DNA of 42,659 bases from NCBI RefSeq assembly GCF_018919385.1, contig NZ_JAHLMF010000023.1, positions 1 through 42,659 of the forward strand, read 5' to 3'. Origin of the DNA: Geomonas diazotrophica. GTDB lineage: Bacteria; Desulfobacterota; Desulfuromonadia; Geobacterales; Geobacteraceae. Shown piece by piece: positions 31,702 to 40,726 of this stretch (position 1 is its first letter; the number at the start of each line of letters is the position of its first letter). Made by a program: the position numbers and the translations under genes. Below the pieces are notes generated by a model. That model ran no database searches. It worked only from the letters and a program-made list of their open reading frames with translations, and was not told the origin of the DNA.

Positions 31702-33381
31702 TTACGCCTTTTCCAGCAGTGCTACATCCTCGACATGCACCGTCTGCGGGAACATGTCCACCGGCTGTACCTCCAGGGTCTTGTACCCGAGCCGGGACAG
31801 GATATCCAGGTCGCGCGCCAGCGTTTCCGGCGAGCAGGAGACGTAGATGATGCGGGCCGGCTTGATCGCCGCCACGCTTTTCAGCACCTTCTCGCCGCAC
31901 CCTTTCCTAGGCGGGTTCAAGACGATCAGGTCGGCGCCCCCTTCCTGTCCGATCTCGTCGATGAGATGCACGGCGTCGCCTGCCTCGAAGCTGCAGTTGT
32001 CGGCGCGGTTCATGGCCGCGTTGGCGGTGGCGTCCGCGACCGCCGCATCCACGACTTCGATGCCCACGACTTCGCGCGCCTTGTCCGCGAGGAACAGCGA
32101 GATGCCGCCGATGCCGCAGTAGAGGTCGATCACCCGCTCCTTGCCGGTCAGGCGGGCGAACTCGCGCACCTTCTCGTAGATGATGCGGGCCGCGCCGCTG
32201 TTCACCTGGAAGAAGGAGTGCGGCGACAGGTTGAAACTCTTGTCTCCGATGTAGGCCTTCAGCGTCTGCGCCTTGGTAATGGAGCGGTCCTTGTGGCCGA
32301 AGATCACGTTGCCGGTCGAGGTGTTGATATTCTGCGCCACCACGGCGACTTCAGGCACCGCCTGCTGGATGAACTTGGCCAGGTGGTGCATCTCGTTGTA
32401 TCCCTCGTCGGTGGTCACGAAGACTACCATGACCTTGTTGCTCTGCTCGGCGACGCGCACCACTAGGTACCGCAGTAGCCCCATCTCGCTCTTGGGGTTG
32501 TAGATCTGCACCTTACCTTTCTTGATCCCCGCCTTGGCAGCCTTGACCACCTTGTTGATCAACGGGTGGTGCAGGTTGCAGTCGGCGATCTCCAGCACGT
32601 CGTGGCTGTTGCGTCGGTAAATGCCGATCACCGGATCGTTGTTCTTTCCCGCAACTACCAGCTTGGCGGTGTTGCGGTAGCCGAGCTCACTGGGGGAGGC
32701 TATGGTATCGTGGATCACCGCGTCGGAAAGCGACGGGAACTTCCGGATCTGCCTGGTGACCAGTCCCTTCTTCCAGGTAAGCTGGGCCGGGTAGCGCATC
32801 TGCATCAGGCCGCAGCCGTCGCAGGCCCTGCCCATTTTGCAGGCGGGGGAGGGGTTGCGGTCCGGAGAGGCTTTGATGGTCTTGATGATGTTGGCGAAGG
32901 ATTCCCTGCGCCCTACGTAGGTGATCTTCGCCACCAGCGCTTCACCGGGGAGACCGCCCGCCACCAGAACTCGCGTCCCTTCGTGGTTGGCGACGCCGAA
33001 CCCCTCGTCGTTGGTGGAGGTGATGTGGAGCTCCAGCACCTGGCCGCTTCTCAGGGCGGGCTTCCGCTCCTCGCGCTCAGGACGTGCCCCCTTGTCGACC
33101 CGGGCCGGCTTGGCGGCCGCTTTGCTTTCAGGAGCCCGGGGAGCTTTGAAATATTCAGGATCGCGCTGGTCGCGCGGTTTTGCAGGGGCTGGGCGCGTTT
33201 TTTTGCCGGTAGAGGATGCAGCAGAGGGACCTGCAGGCTTTGTCTTGGAGGGATGGGCTCCGGCCGTAGTTGCGGTGTTTCCAGGGGTGGAGTTGCGAGC
33301 TGCAAGGGATTGCCCAGGCTTTCCAGCTCCTGAGGGATGCTTTACTCTATCTCTTTTGGGTGCGTCGCTTTTATTTTTCAT
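31702..33381 (-). CDS. rlmD: RlmD/RumA-type 23S rRNA (uracil-5-)-methyltransferase with basic N-terminal extension
   Basis: A 559-residue SAM-dependent RNA m5U methyltransferase. Residues 1-112 are a Lys/Pro/Ala-rich, probably disordered basic extension. A TRAM domain follows (about 113-170), then an iron-sulfur cysteine set (CKMGRACDGCGLMQ), and the methyltransferase core with YCGIGGISLFLADKA, LNPPRKGC and the catalytic cysteine in VSCSPETLARDL. Specificity (U1939, U747 or tRNA U54) cannot be fixed by eye. The ATG at 33381 follows GAGG with almost no spacing, so the true start may differ, but no better in-frame start is seen before the TRAM domain. It stands alone. Confidence 0.88.
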   Translation of the reverse strand: MKNKSDAPKRDRVKHPSGAGKPGQSLAARNSTPGNTATTAGAHPSKTKPAGPSAASSTGKKTRPAPAKPRDQRDPEYFKAPRAPESKAAAKPARVDKGARPEREERKPALRSGQVLELHITSTNDEGFGVANHEGTRVLVAGGLPGEALVAKITYVGRRESFANIIKTIKASPDRNPSPACKMGRACDGCGLMQMRYPAQLTWKKGLVTRQIRKFPSLSDAVIHDTIASPSELGYRNTAKLVVAGKNNDPVIGIYRRNSHDVLEIADCNLHHPLINKVVKAAKAGIKKGKVQIYNPKSEMGLLRYLVVRVAEQSNKVMVVFVTTDEGYNEMHHLAKFIQQAVPEVAVVAQNINTSTGNVIFGHKDRSITKAQTLKAYIGDKSFNLSPHSFFQVNSGAARIIYEKVREFARLTGKERVIDLYCGIGGISLFLADKAREVVGIEVVDAAVADATANAAMNRADNCSFEAGDAVHLIDEIGQEGGADLIVLNPPRKGCGEKVLKSVAAIKPARIIYVSCSPETLARDLDILSRLGYKTLEVQPVDMFPQTVHVEDVALLEKA

Positions 33382-33552
33382 CCCTCTTGTTTAAAGGGAA
33401 ACGGCATTCCTGTCAACCGCCGAATTGTCACAGGAAATTCATTGCAGGCTGACTTTAAGCCGCTAGACTGGACCCTGTAATCCCTTACGGCAGGTATTGG
33501 GAATACAGGGTACGAGGATGGACTGCCAGGCAAAGATAGATTGGAGGTGACC

Positions 33553-34077
33553 ATGGGTGGGGTGAGGACGATTTTCCTTTGGTTTATTTCGCTGACAACC
33601 TTCGTTGCGGTATCGGTGCAGGCCGAGGAGGTGCGGCTTAAACTGAGCAGCCCCGCTTTCAAGCATGCCGGCAAGATCCCATCTCTTTACAGTTGCGACG
33701 GCTCCGATACCAGCCCGCCGCTCGCCATCGCCGGTATCCCCAAAGAAGCAAAGTCGCTCGCCTTGGTCATGGACGATCCCGATGCGCCTGCCGGCACCTG
33801 GGTGCACTGGGTGCTCTGGAACATCGAGCCGACGACCAGGGAGATCGTGCAGGGGAGGGTGCCGCACGGCGCGGAGCAGGGGGTGAACAGCTGGCGGCGC
33901 AAAAGCTACGGCGGCCCCTGTCCCCCCTCAGGCCAGCACCGCTATTATTTCCGCCTCTACGCACTCTCCGAGCGCCTGGACCTCCCCTCCAACAGCACGA
34001 GGCTGGAACTCGACCGCGCCATGCGCGGCAAGATCCTGGCGCAGGCCGAGTTGCTCGGGGTGTTTGCGCACCGCTGA
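33553..34077 (+). CDS. YbhB/YbcL-family (PEBP-like) exported protein
   Basis: A 174-residue protein of the phosphatidylethanolamine-binding-protein superfamily. Residues 1-24 form a signal peptide (TIFLWFISLTTFVAVSVQA), so the mature protein is periplasmic. The PEBP pocket motifs are present: LVMDDPDAPAGTWVHWVLWN (about residues 71-90) and GGPCPPSGQHRYYFRLYAL. The ligand and role of bacterial YbhB/YbcL proteins remain unclear. The ATG at 33553 is chosen because GGAGGT lies 4-9 bases before it; an in-frame TTG at 33541 would place the ribosome binding site inside the gene. It converges on the amidohydrolase gene with only 4 bp between stop codons. Confidence 0.92.
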   Translation: MGGVRTIFLWFISLTTFVAVSVQAEEVRLKLSSPAFKHAGKIPSLYSCDGSDTSPPLAIAGIPKEAKSLALVMDDPDAPAGTWVHWVLWNIEPTTREIVQGRVPHGAEQGVNSWRRKSYGGPCPPSGQHRYYFRLYALSERLDLPSNSTRLELDRAMRGKILAQAELLGVFAHR

Positions 34078-34081
34078 TGCC

Positions 34082-35893
34082 CTAGTAGGCGAAACAATCG
34101 CAGCCGAGATCCCAGAAGCGCCGCTGTCGCGGCAGCCAGATGCGCGTGTGGCGGTGCGCCGGTTCAGCCTGTTTCTGCGCCGGAAGGGACGCCGTCGCCC
34201 CCTCGCGGTGATAGCCGCCGTAACGCCCCACCGGCGACCAGTCCGGGCTCACCGGCAGTGGCGGCACCAGGTTGCCGAACTCCTCGCCGCCGTACACCAC
34301 TTTCCCCCCGACCACGGTCAGCACCGACTCGATCCCTTTGATCTCCTTCTCCGGGACCTCGAAGTAGTCCGCGGAAAGGACCGCGAGGTCCGCCAAGGCC
34401 CCCGGGGACAGGGTCCCTTTTTTCCCTTCCTCACCGGAAAACCAGCTGCTCCCCTCGGTGTACAGCCTGAGCGCCTCCGTGCGGCTTAAGCGGTTTGCCT
34501 CGGGATAGAGCAGGGTCCCGCCGATGGTGCGTCCGCTCACCAGCCAGTACAGCGACAGCCACGGGTTGTAGCTTGCCACCCGCGTCGCGTCAGTGCCGGC
34601 GCCTACCGGGATGTCCAGCGCCATCATGCTGCGCACCGGCGGGGTGTGCGAGGTATCCCCCTCTCCGTAGCGGTCGAGGAAATATTCGCCTTGGAAGGCC
34701 ATCCGGTTCTGAATGGCGATGCCTCCTCCCAGCTCTTTGACCCGCTCCAGGTTCCCTGCCGTGATGGTCTCGGCGTGGTCGAAGAACCAGCGCAGCCCGT
34801 TGAAGGGGATCTCCCTGTTCACCGCCTCGAACACGTCCAGAAAGCGCGTGATCGACTCGTTGTAGGTCGCGTGCAGCCGGAAAGGCCAGCGCCTTTCAGC
34901 CAGAAGACGCACCACCGCGGCAAGCTCCTCCTCCATCGTGGGAGACAAGTCCGGGCGCGGCTCCAGGAAATCCTCGAAGTCCGCGGCCGAGAACACCAGC
35001 ATCTCGCCGGCGCCGTTCATGCGGAAGAAGTCGTCCCCCTGTCCCGGCTCGGTCATCGTTACCCACTGTGAGAAGTCGCCCAGCTCACCCTTGGGATGCT
35101 GTGTGAACAGGTTGTAGGCGATGCGCAACGGTAGTTCGCCGCCCTTGGCCAGTTCACCGATGACACGGTAGTCGTCGGGGTAGTTCTGGAAGCCGCCGCC
35201 GGCATCGATGGCGCTGGTGAGCCCCAGCCGGTTCAGTTCCCTCAGGAAGTGGCGCGTCGAGTTCACCTGGTCCTCGAAATTAAGCTTGGGGCCCTTGGCG
35301 AGGCTCGCGTAGAGCAGCATGGCGTTGGGCTTCGCGATCAGGAGCCCGGTCGGGTTGCCGTTTCTGTCCCGCTCGATCATCCCCCCCGGCGGGTCGGGCG
35401 TATCCTTGCCGTACCCCAACGCGTGCAGCGCCGCCCGGTTCACCAGGGCGCGGTCGTACAGGTGCAGGACGAAGACCGGCGTGTCCGGCGCCGCGAGGTT
35501 CAGCTCCTCAAGGGTCGGCATTCGCCGCTCGGCGAACTGGAACTCGGTCCAGCCGCCGATTACCCGCACCCACTGCGGCGGCGGGGTGCGCCTTGCCTGC
35601 TCCTTGAGCATCTCCAAGGCCAGCGCCAGCGACGGGACCCCGTCCCAGCGCAGTTCCATGTTGAAGTTCAGTCCCCCCCGGATCACGTGTATGTGCGAGT
35701 CGTTCAGCCCCGGGATCACCCGACGCCCCTTGGCGTCGATCAACTGAGTGTGGTCGTCCCCCGTGGCGACCAGTTCTTCGCCGCCCAGAGCCTTCACCTT
35801 GCCGTCGCTCATCGCAATGGCCGAAGCCTCAGGGATGTGCGGGTCCAGCGTGCTGAGCCTGCCGTTATATATAATCAGGTCTGGTCCCTTCAT
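34082..35893 (-). CDS. Amidohydrolase family 3 protein (YtcJ-like)
   Basis: A 603-residue metal-dependent hydrolase of the amidohydrolase_3 family. It starts with a small beta-sandwich (LIIYNGRLSTLDPHIPEASA), then the metal-binding DSHIHVIRGG (usual HxH), and near the C-terminus GAGTDATRVASYNPWLSLYW and ALADLAVLSADYF, typical of YtcJ-like enzymes. No signal peptide is seen. Substrate is unknown; relatives cleave N-acyl or formamide-type bonds. The ATG at 35893 is chosen because AGGAGG lies 7 bases upstream; an in-frame TTG at 35908 is less likely. Its last residues (RIWLPRQRRFWDLGCDCFAY) form a Trp/Arg/Cys-rich tail of unknown role. Confidence 0.9.
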   Translation of the reverse strand: MKGPDLIIYNGRLSTLDPHIPEASAIAMSDGKVKALGGEELVATGDDHTQLIDAKGRRVIPGLNDSHIHVIRGGLNFNMELRWDGVPSLALALEMLKEQARRTPPPQWVRVIGGWTEFQFAERRMPTLEELNLAAPDTPVFVLHLYDRALVNRAALHALGYGKDTPDPPGGMIERDRNGNPTGLLIAKPNAMLLYASLAKGPKLNFEDQVNSTRHFLRELNRLGLTSAIDAGGGFQNYPDDYRVIGELAKGGELPLRIAYNLFTQHPKGELGDFSQWVTMTEPGQGDDFFRMNGAGEMLVFSAADFEDFLEPRPDLSPTMEEELAAVVRLLAERRWPFRLHATYNESITRFLDVFEAVNREIPFNGLRWFFDHAETITAGNLERVKELGGGIAIQNRMAFQGEYFLDRYGEGDTSHTPPVRSMMALDIPVGAGTDATRVASYNPWLSLYWLVSGRTIGGTLLYPEANRLSRTEALRLYTEGSSWFSGEEGKKGTLSPGALADLAVLSADYFEVPEKEIKGIESVLTVVGGKVVYGGEEFGNLVPPLPVSPDWSPVGRYGGYHREGATASLPAQKQAEPAHRHTRIWLPRQRRFWDLGCDCFAY

Positions 35894-36034
35894 ACCTTGC
35901 CTCCTCAAAGAGAAGCAGGCAGGGACTGAGCCCCTGCCTGCCGGAAGTACAGCCCTTTTACCTTATTCCACTGGTGCGCGTTTCCTGCCCCCGCGCGGCA
36001 CCACCGTCTCTGTTTCGTCAATATGCTCAGTCCA

Positions 36035-36148
36035 CTCTCCATCTTCCTCCGGGAGAGGGGCGGGGGGAGGGGTGCCACGAAGCGACAGAAGCGGAGCATG
36101 CACCTCCCTCACCCGGCCTTCGGCCACCCTCTCCCGAAGGGCGAGGGG
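36035..36148. repeat. Composite dispersed repeat, both halves
   Basis: The left half (CTCCGGGAGAGGGGCGGGG) and the right half (CTCACCCGGCCTTCGGCC, then ACCCTCTCCCGAAGGGCGAGGGG) are separated by about 40 bp. They match the copy at 31531-31640 in order and orientation, while the spacers differ. It lies between the amidohydrolase and isochorismatase-like genes. Confidence 0.75.
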
Positions 36149-36158
36149 ACAAGGGGGG

Positions 36159-36812
36159 CTACTTCGGCAAAACGGTGCGGCTGGCCGGCGCGCCGTGCAC
36201 CATGGTATAGGCGTACTCGACCCCCTGCCCGTAGGCCCCGCAATGTTCCTTCACCACTGCGATCACCTCGTCATAGGTTTCCTTGCGAGCCCACGTCCTC
36301 TGGTACTCGAGCAGTACCTGCAGCGAGGTCATCGGCACCGCTCCGGCCTGCTCGATGCGCCGCATGGCCGCGTTGTGTGCCGTTACGCTGGTGCCTCCTG
36401 AAGCGTCCTCCACCGCGTAGACCTCGTAGCCCGCCTTCATGGCATCGAGGGTTGGGAAGGCGAGGCAGACCTCGGTCCAAAGGGCCGCCATGATCAGCTT
36501 GTTGCGCCCGGTCGCCTGCACAGCTTCCACGAACTTCGGGTCGTCCCACGAGTTCATGGAGTTTCGCTCGATGATGTCGTTGTCCGGGAAGATGTCCAGG
36601 AGTTGGGGCCACATGTTGCCGGAGAAGCTCTTGGTCTCGACGGTGGTGAGGATGGTGGGGATGCGGAAGATTCTGGCGGCTTTGGCCAGCAGCATTACGT
36701 TGTTGAAAAGGGTTTGCCTGTCTATGCTTGAGACTCCGAAAGTCATCTGAGGCTGGAAATCGATGAAGATGACCGTGCTGTTGGTTGGATTCAGCAGATC
36801 CAATTTGCTCAT
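36159..36812 (-). CDS. Isochorismatase-like cysteine hydrolase (YcaC type)
   Basis: A 217-residue hydrolase of the isochorismatase/nicotinamidase superfamily. The likely catalytic residues are Asp18 in VIFIDFQPQM and Cys116 in AALWTEVCLAFPT; the central basic residue appears as Arg83 in IIERNSMNSW, as in YcaC-like members rather than the Lys of nicotinamidases. Substrate unknown. GGAGGT lies about 9 bases upstream of the ATG. It is on the same strand as the amidohydrolase but separated by about 265 bp with a dispersed repeat, so cotranscription is uncertain. Confidence 0.9.
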   Translation of the reverse strand: MSKLDLLNPTNSTVIFIDFQPQMTFGVSSIDRQTLFNNVMLLAKAARIFRIPTILTTVETKSFSGNMWPQLLDIFPDNDIIERNSMNSWDDPKFVEAVQATGRNKLIMAALWTEVCLAFPTLDAMKAGYEVYAVEDASGGTSVTAHNAAMRRIEQAGAVPMTSLQVLLEYQRTWARKETYDEVIAVVKEHCGAYGQGVEYAYTMVHGAPASRTVLPK

Positions 36813-36933
36813 GACAGCTACCTCCTGTGTCTATTGTCTGCAATAGGGACAGTATAGTCCTCTAGCTAATTAGTGGCGCAGGAATTTATCGGCGGCCGCT
36901 GCCGTCCGCGGTGACGACGAGGGGTGATCCTCC

Positions 36934-36962
36934 TTGCTTTTCCCCATAGATTTAGCTAGTAT
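36934..36962 (+). promoter_or_regulatory. Promoter of ispG, predicting a leaderless mRNA
   Basis: TTGCTT (36934-36939), a 17-bp spacer and TAGTAT (36957-36962). The expected start is near 36969, about 2 nt before the ispG ATG, and there is no Shine-Dalgarno sequence. Confidence 0.5.
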
Positions 36963-36970
36963 GTCCCGCT

Positions 36971-38017
36971 ATGAAAAAACTCACCCGGCAGATAAAGATA
37001 GGGAACGTGCCGATCGGTGGTGGCGCTCCCTGTTCCGTGCAGTCCATGTGTTCCACCGACACGAGAAACGTCGCCGCGACCCTCGACCAGATCGGTCGAC
37101 TTGCCGAGGCAGGCTGCGAGATCGTGCGTTGCGCGGTACCCGACATGGATGCCGCCCAGGCCCTGGCCGCCATCAAGGCGGGCAGTCCCATGCCGCTCAT
37201 CGCCGACATCCACTTCGACTATAAGCTCGCCCTCAAGGCGCTGGAATCCGGCGTGGACGGGCTGCGTCTCAACCCCGGCAACATCGGCGAGCGCTGGAAG
37301 GTTGCCGAGGTGGTCAAGGCTGCCGCCGAGCGGCAGATCCCGATCCGGATCGGTGTGAACGGCGGCTCTCTGGAGAAGGAGCTCCTGGTCAAGTACGGGC
37401 ATCCGACCCCGGAGGCGATGGTCGAGTCGGCCCTGGGGCACGTGCGGATCCTGGAAGAGCTCAACTACCGCGAGATCAAGATATCCATAAAGGTCTCCGA
37501 CGTATTGCGGACGCTGGAAGCTTACCGGCTCCTCTCCGAGGCGGTCGACTACCCGCTGCACATCGGCGTCACCGAGGCCGGTACCATCTTCTCCGGTACC
37601 ATCAAGTCTTCCGTTGGCCTGGGCATCCTGCTGCACCAGGGGATCGGCGATACCATGCGCGTATCGCTCACCGGCGACCCGGTGCACGAGGTGCGCGTCG
37701 CCTATGACATCTTGAAGTCGCTGGGGCTCAGGCAGCGCGGCATCAACTTCGTCTCCTGCCCGACTTGCGGCAGGTGCCAGATCGATCTCATCCCCGTTGC
37801 CGAGGAGGTCGAGCGCCGCCTGGCGCACCTGGACAAGAACATCACGGTTGCGGTCATGGGGTGCTCCGTGAACGGACCCGGCGAGGCGCGCGAAGCCGAC
37901 TTCGGCATCGCCGGCGGCAGGGGGGAGGGGCTTCTCTTCAAGCACGGCGAGATCCTGCGCAAAGTCCCCCAGGATCAGCTCGCGGATGCGCTCATTGAGG
38001 AAGTGCTGAAACCTTAA
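36971..38017 (+). CDS. ispG: 4-hydroxy-3-methylbut-2-enyl diphosphate synthase IspG
   Basis: A 348-residue IspG (GcpE) converting methylerythritol cyclodiphosphate to HMBPP in the non-mevalonate isoprenoid pathway. It has a TIM-barrel N-terminal domain (IADIHFDYKLAL, LRLNPGNIG) and a C-terminal [4Fe-4S] domain with ligands C263, C266 and C298, and Glu305 in MGCSVNGPGEAREAD. It is the short bacterial form without the plant-type insertion. The ATG at 36971 has no ribosome binding site but lies just after a good -10 box, so it may be translated from a leaderless message. Confidence 0.96.
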   Translation: MKKLTRQIKIGNVPIGGGAPCSVQSMCSTDTRNVAATLDQIGRLAEAGCEIVRCAVPDMDAAQALAAIKAGSPMPLIADIHFDYKLALKALESGVDGLRLNPGNIGERWKVAEVVKAAAERQIPIRIGVNGGSLEKELLVKYGHPTPEAMVESALGHVRILEELNYREIKISIKVSDVLRTLEAYRLLSEAVDYPLHIGVTEAGTIFSGTIKSSVGLGILLHQGIGDTMRVSLTGDPVHEVRVAYDILKSLGLRQRGINFVSCPTCGRCQIDLIPVAEEVERRLAHLDKNITVAVMGCSVNGPGEAREADFGIAGGRGEGLLFKHGEILRKVPQDQLADALIEEVLKP

Positions 38018-38028
38018 AACCATTGGCC

Positions 38029-38123
38029 GGGAAAAAATCTCAGGAACTCTGAGAGAGTCAAAAGAGCTTGAGGTAAAACCCCTTCCGTCTTTTGCTTTTC
38101 TCCGAAGTTCTCAGATTTTCTCC
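38029..38123. repeat. Imperfect inverted repeat between ispG and proS
   Basis: A 37-nt arm (38029-38065, containing AAAATCTCAGGAACTCTGAG) is roughly complementary to 38088-38123 (TTCTCCGAAGTTCTCAGATT inside). Apart from proS leader sequence it fills this gap. It is probably a dispersed palindromic element; it might also act as a terminator-like structure for ispG. Confidence 0.5.
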
Positions 38124-38175
38124 GTGGCTGACGGTTCTGCTTTTTGCTTTTTAAATTCACTCAGAGGTAAACCTA

Positions 38176-39897
38176 ATGCGTTATTCCCAGTATTTCATCC
38201 CCACCGTCAAGGAAACCCCCTCTGACGCGGAGGTCATCTCCCACAAGCTGATGCTGCGCGCCGGCATGATCAGGAAACTTGCCGCCGGCATCTACAACTA
38301 CCTGCCGCTGGGGCTGCGCTCCATCCGCAAGGTGGAGCAGATCGTCCGCGAGGAGATGAACAGGGCAGGGGCCATCGAGCTCCTGATGCCCGCCGTGCAG
38401 CCGGCAGAACTCTGGAAGGAATCGGGGCGCTGGGAGTTCTACGGCAAGGAGCTTCTGCGCTTCAAGGACAGAAAGGACGCCGAGTTCTGCATGGGGCCGA
38501 CCCATGAGGAGGTCATCACCGACCTGATCCGCAAGGAGATCCGCAGCTACCGTCAGATGCCGATCAACCTGTACCAGATCCAGGGCAAATTCCGCGACGA
38601 GATCCGCCCGCGCTTCGGCCTCATGCGCGGCCGCGAGTTCATCATGAAGGACGCCTACTCCTTCGACGTGAACGAGGCCGGTGCCGACGTCTCCTACGAG
38701 AAGATGTACAAGGCCTACCGCCGCATCTTCGAGCGCTGCGGCCTGAAATTCCGCGCCGTCGAGGCCGATACCGGCAGCATCGGGGGGAACTACTCCCACG
38801 AGTTCATGGTGCTGGCCGACTCCGGCGAGGATGCCATCGTCTCCTGCTCCTGCTGCGAGTACGCGGCCAACATGGAGAAGGCGGAAACCAGGAGGAGCGA
38901 GGCGGTGGAACACGCCGACCCGCGCCCGATGGAACACGTCGCCACCCCCGGCCAGAAGAGCATTGAAGACGTCTCCGCGTTCCTGGGCGTGAACAGCACC
39001 CAGGTGGTGAAGACCCTGGTGCTGGTTGCCGACGGCGAGCCGGTCGTGGCACTTGTGCGCGGCGACTACGATCTCAACGAGATCAAGCTGAAGAACCACC
39101 TGGGTGCCGCCGAGCTCGAGATGGCCGAGGACGACGTGGTTCTCAAGGTGACCGGCGCACCCACCGGCTACGCGGGCCCGGTCGGCTTGGCCGGTAAGGT
39201 GAAGGTCGTCGCCGACCTCTCGCTGCAGGGGATGCACAACTTCGTCACCGGCGCCAACGCCGCCGATACCCATCTGAAGAACGTCAACATCGGGCGCGAC
39301 TTCAACGTCGACGGGTACGTCGACATCAGGAACGTGGTCATCGGCGATCCCTGCCCGCGCTGCGACAGCGGCAAGCTGGAGATCTGGCGCGGCATCGAAG
39401 TCGGCCACGTCTTCAAGCTGGGGACCAAGTACTCCAAGGCGCTGAACGCGAGCTTCCTCGACGCCAACGGCAAAGAGCAGATCATCTTCATGGGATGCTA
39501 CGGCATCGGCATCGGGCGTACCGTGGCCGCCTGCATCGAGCAGAACCACGACGAGAACGGCATCATCTTCCCGATCCCCATCGCGCCGTTCCACTGCATC
39601 GTATCCGCGCTTTCCGCAAAAGATGACGAAGTGAAGGCCGCCTCCGAGCAGATCTACAACGAGCTTCTGGAAGCGGGCGTGGAAGTGCTGCTCGACGACC
39701 GCGACGAGCGTCCGGGCTTCAAGTTCAAGGACGCCGACCTGATCGGCATTCCGCTGAGGATCGTGGTCGGCGCCAAGACCCTGGCAGAAGGCAAAGTTGA
39801 GCTGAAGGAGAGAAGGGGTGGCGAGGTGGAGATCCTGCCCATCGCCGAAGCCGTAGCCAAGGTGAAAGCCGCCGTCAAAGAGGCACTGCAGGCATAA
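38176..39897 (+). CDS. proS: Prolyl-tRNA synthetase, bacterial type with editing domain
   Basis: A 573-residue class II prolyl-tRNA synthetase. Core motifs: [24 protein letters not shown] motif 1 region (about 27-47), [13 protein letters not shown], and [22 protein letters not shown] (quoted loosely). Residues about 225-405 form the inserted YbaK-like editing domain that clears Ala-tRNA-Pro; after it come [14 protein letters not shown] (motif 3) and the C-terminal anticodon-binding domain (about 470-570). Full length for the type. AGAGGTAA lies just before the ATG. pyrF follows after 23 bp, so the two are probably cotranscribed. Confidence 0.96.
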   Translation: MRYSQYFIPTVKETPSDAEVISHKLMLRAGMIRKLAAGIYNYLPLGLRSIRKVEQIVREEMNRAGAIELLMPAVQPAELWKESGRWEFYGKELLRFKDRKDAEFCMGPTHEEVITDLIRKEIRSYRQMPINLYQIQGKFRDEIRPRFGLMRGREFIMKDAYSFDVNEAGADVSYEKMYKAYRRIFERCGLKFRAVEADTGSIGGNYSHEFMVLADSGEDAIVSCSCCEYAANMEKAETRRSEAVEHADPRPMEHVATPGQKSIEDVSAFLGVNSTQVVKTLVLVADGEPVVALVRGDYDLNEIKLKNHLGAAELEMAEDDVVLKVTGAPTGYAGPVGLAGKVKVVADLSLQGMHNFVTGANAADTHLKNVNIGRDFNVDGYVDIRNVVIGDPCPRCDSGKLEIWRGIEVGHVFKLGTKYSKALNASFLDANGKEQIIFMGCYGIGIGRTVAACIEQNHDENGIIFPIPIAPFHCIVSALSAKDDEVKAASEQIYNELLEAGVEVLLDDRDERPGFKFKDADLIGIPLRIVVGAKTLAEGKVELKERRGGEVEILPIAEAVAKVKAAVKEALQA

Positions 39898-39920
39898 ACC
39901 CTGATTTTAAGGATTTGACT

Positions 39921-40643
39921 ATGACTAGAGAAGAAGCAATCAAGAAGATCATTTTCGCCATGGACGTGAAGGAATTCAGCGACGTCCAGTACTGGGCCGA
40001 GCTCCTTTCCCAGCATGTCGGCATGTTCAAGGTCGGCAAGCAGCTCTACACCGCCTGCGGCCCCGCCGCGGTGCGCATGATCCAGAAGTGCGGCGGCGAG
40101 GTGTTCCTCGACCTGAAATATCACGACATCCCGAACACCGTCGCCATGGCCGCCCTCGAGGCCGCCAACCTCGGCGTCCAGCTCTGCGACCTGCACGCCA
40201 TGGGTGGCTACGAGATGATGAACAAGACCATGGAGACACTGGACAAGAACTTCAGCGGCTGCGCCGCGCGTCCCAAGGTCCTCGCAATCACCGTGCTCAC
40301 CTCCTCCAACGAAGAGACCCTGCGTGGCATCGGCATCGACCTCCCGGTCCCCGAGATGGTGGTGAAGCTCGCCAAGCTCGCCAAGAGCGCCGGCGTCGAC
40401 GGTGTAGTCGCCTCCCCGCAGGAAGTGGGCCTGATCAGGGAAGCCTGCGGCAAGGACTTCCTGGTGGTCACCCCCGGCGTCCGTCCGAGCTTCGCCTCCG
40501 CCGACGACCAGAAACGCATCATGACCCCGGCCGAAGCCGTCAAGGCAGGCTCCGACTACCTGGTCATCGGTCGTCCCATCGCCGCGGCCCAGAGCCCCGC
40601 CGAAGCCGCCCAGAAGATCGTCGACGAAATAGTCGCCGGCTAA
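39921..40643 (+). CDS. pyrF: Orotidine 5'-phosphate decarboxylase PyrF
   Basis: A 240-residue TIM-barrel enzyme making UMP from OMP, the last step of de novo pyrimidine synthesis. The catalytic motif DLKYHDIPNTV (about residues 65-75) supplies the Asp-Lys-Asp network, and the phosphate-binding TPGVRP and YLVIGRPI segments are near the end. The ATG at 39921 has AAGGA 7 bases upstream; an in-frame TTG at 39915 is less likely. Short intergenic distance to proS suggests cotranscription. Confidence 0.97.
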   Translation: MTREEAIKKIIFAMDVKEFSDVQYWAELLSQHVGMFKVGKQLYTACGPAAVRMIQKCGGEVFLDLKYHDIPNTVAMAALEAANLGVQLCDLHAMGGYEMMNKTMETLDKNFSGCAARPKVLAITVLTSSNEETLRGIGIDLPVPEMVVKLAKLAKSAGVDGVVASPQEVGLIREACGKDFLVVTPGVRPSFASADDQKRIMTPAEAVKAGSDYLVIGRPIAAAQSPAEAAQKIVDEIVAG

Positions 40644-40669
40644 CCACCGACGGGCGAGGTTCACCTGTA

Positions 40670-40691
40670 GGGGCGAATAATCATTCGCCCC
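40670..40691. repeat. Small palindromic repeat hairpin after pyrF
   Basis: GGGGCGAAT and ATTCGCCCC form a perfect 9-bp stem with an AATC loop, 26 bp after the pyrF stop. This short GC-rich palindrome looks like a dispersed repeat unit; it could also slow transcription after pyrF. Confidence 0.5.
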
Positions 40692-40726
40692 CCTTACGCA
40701 TTGCGCTGATACATTGCATCATCGAG

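Noticed and set aside
31315..32466. 383-residue forward open frame over cca and rlmD
   Set aside because: Crosses a dispersed repeat and lies antisense to two genes with clear motifs; no start signal.
38018..38175. T-box leader upstream of proS
   Set aside because: No T-box core sequence, specifier-loop arrangement or terminator/antiterminator pair was recognisable; only an imperfect inverted repeat.
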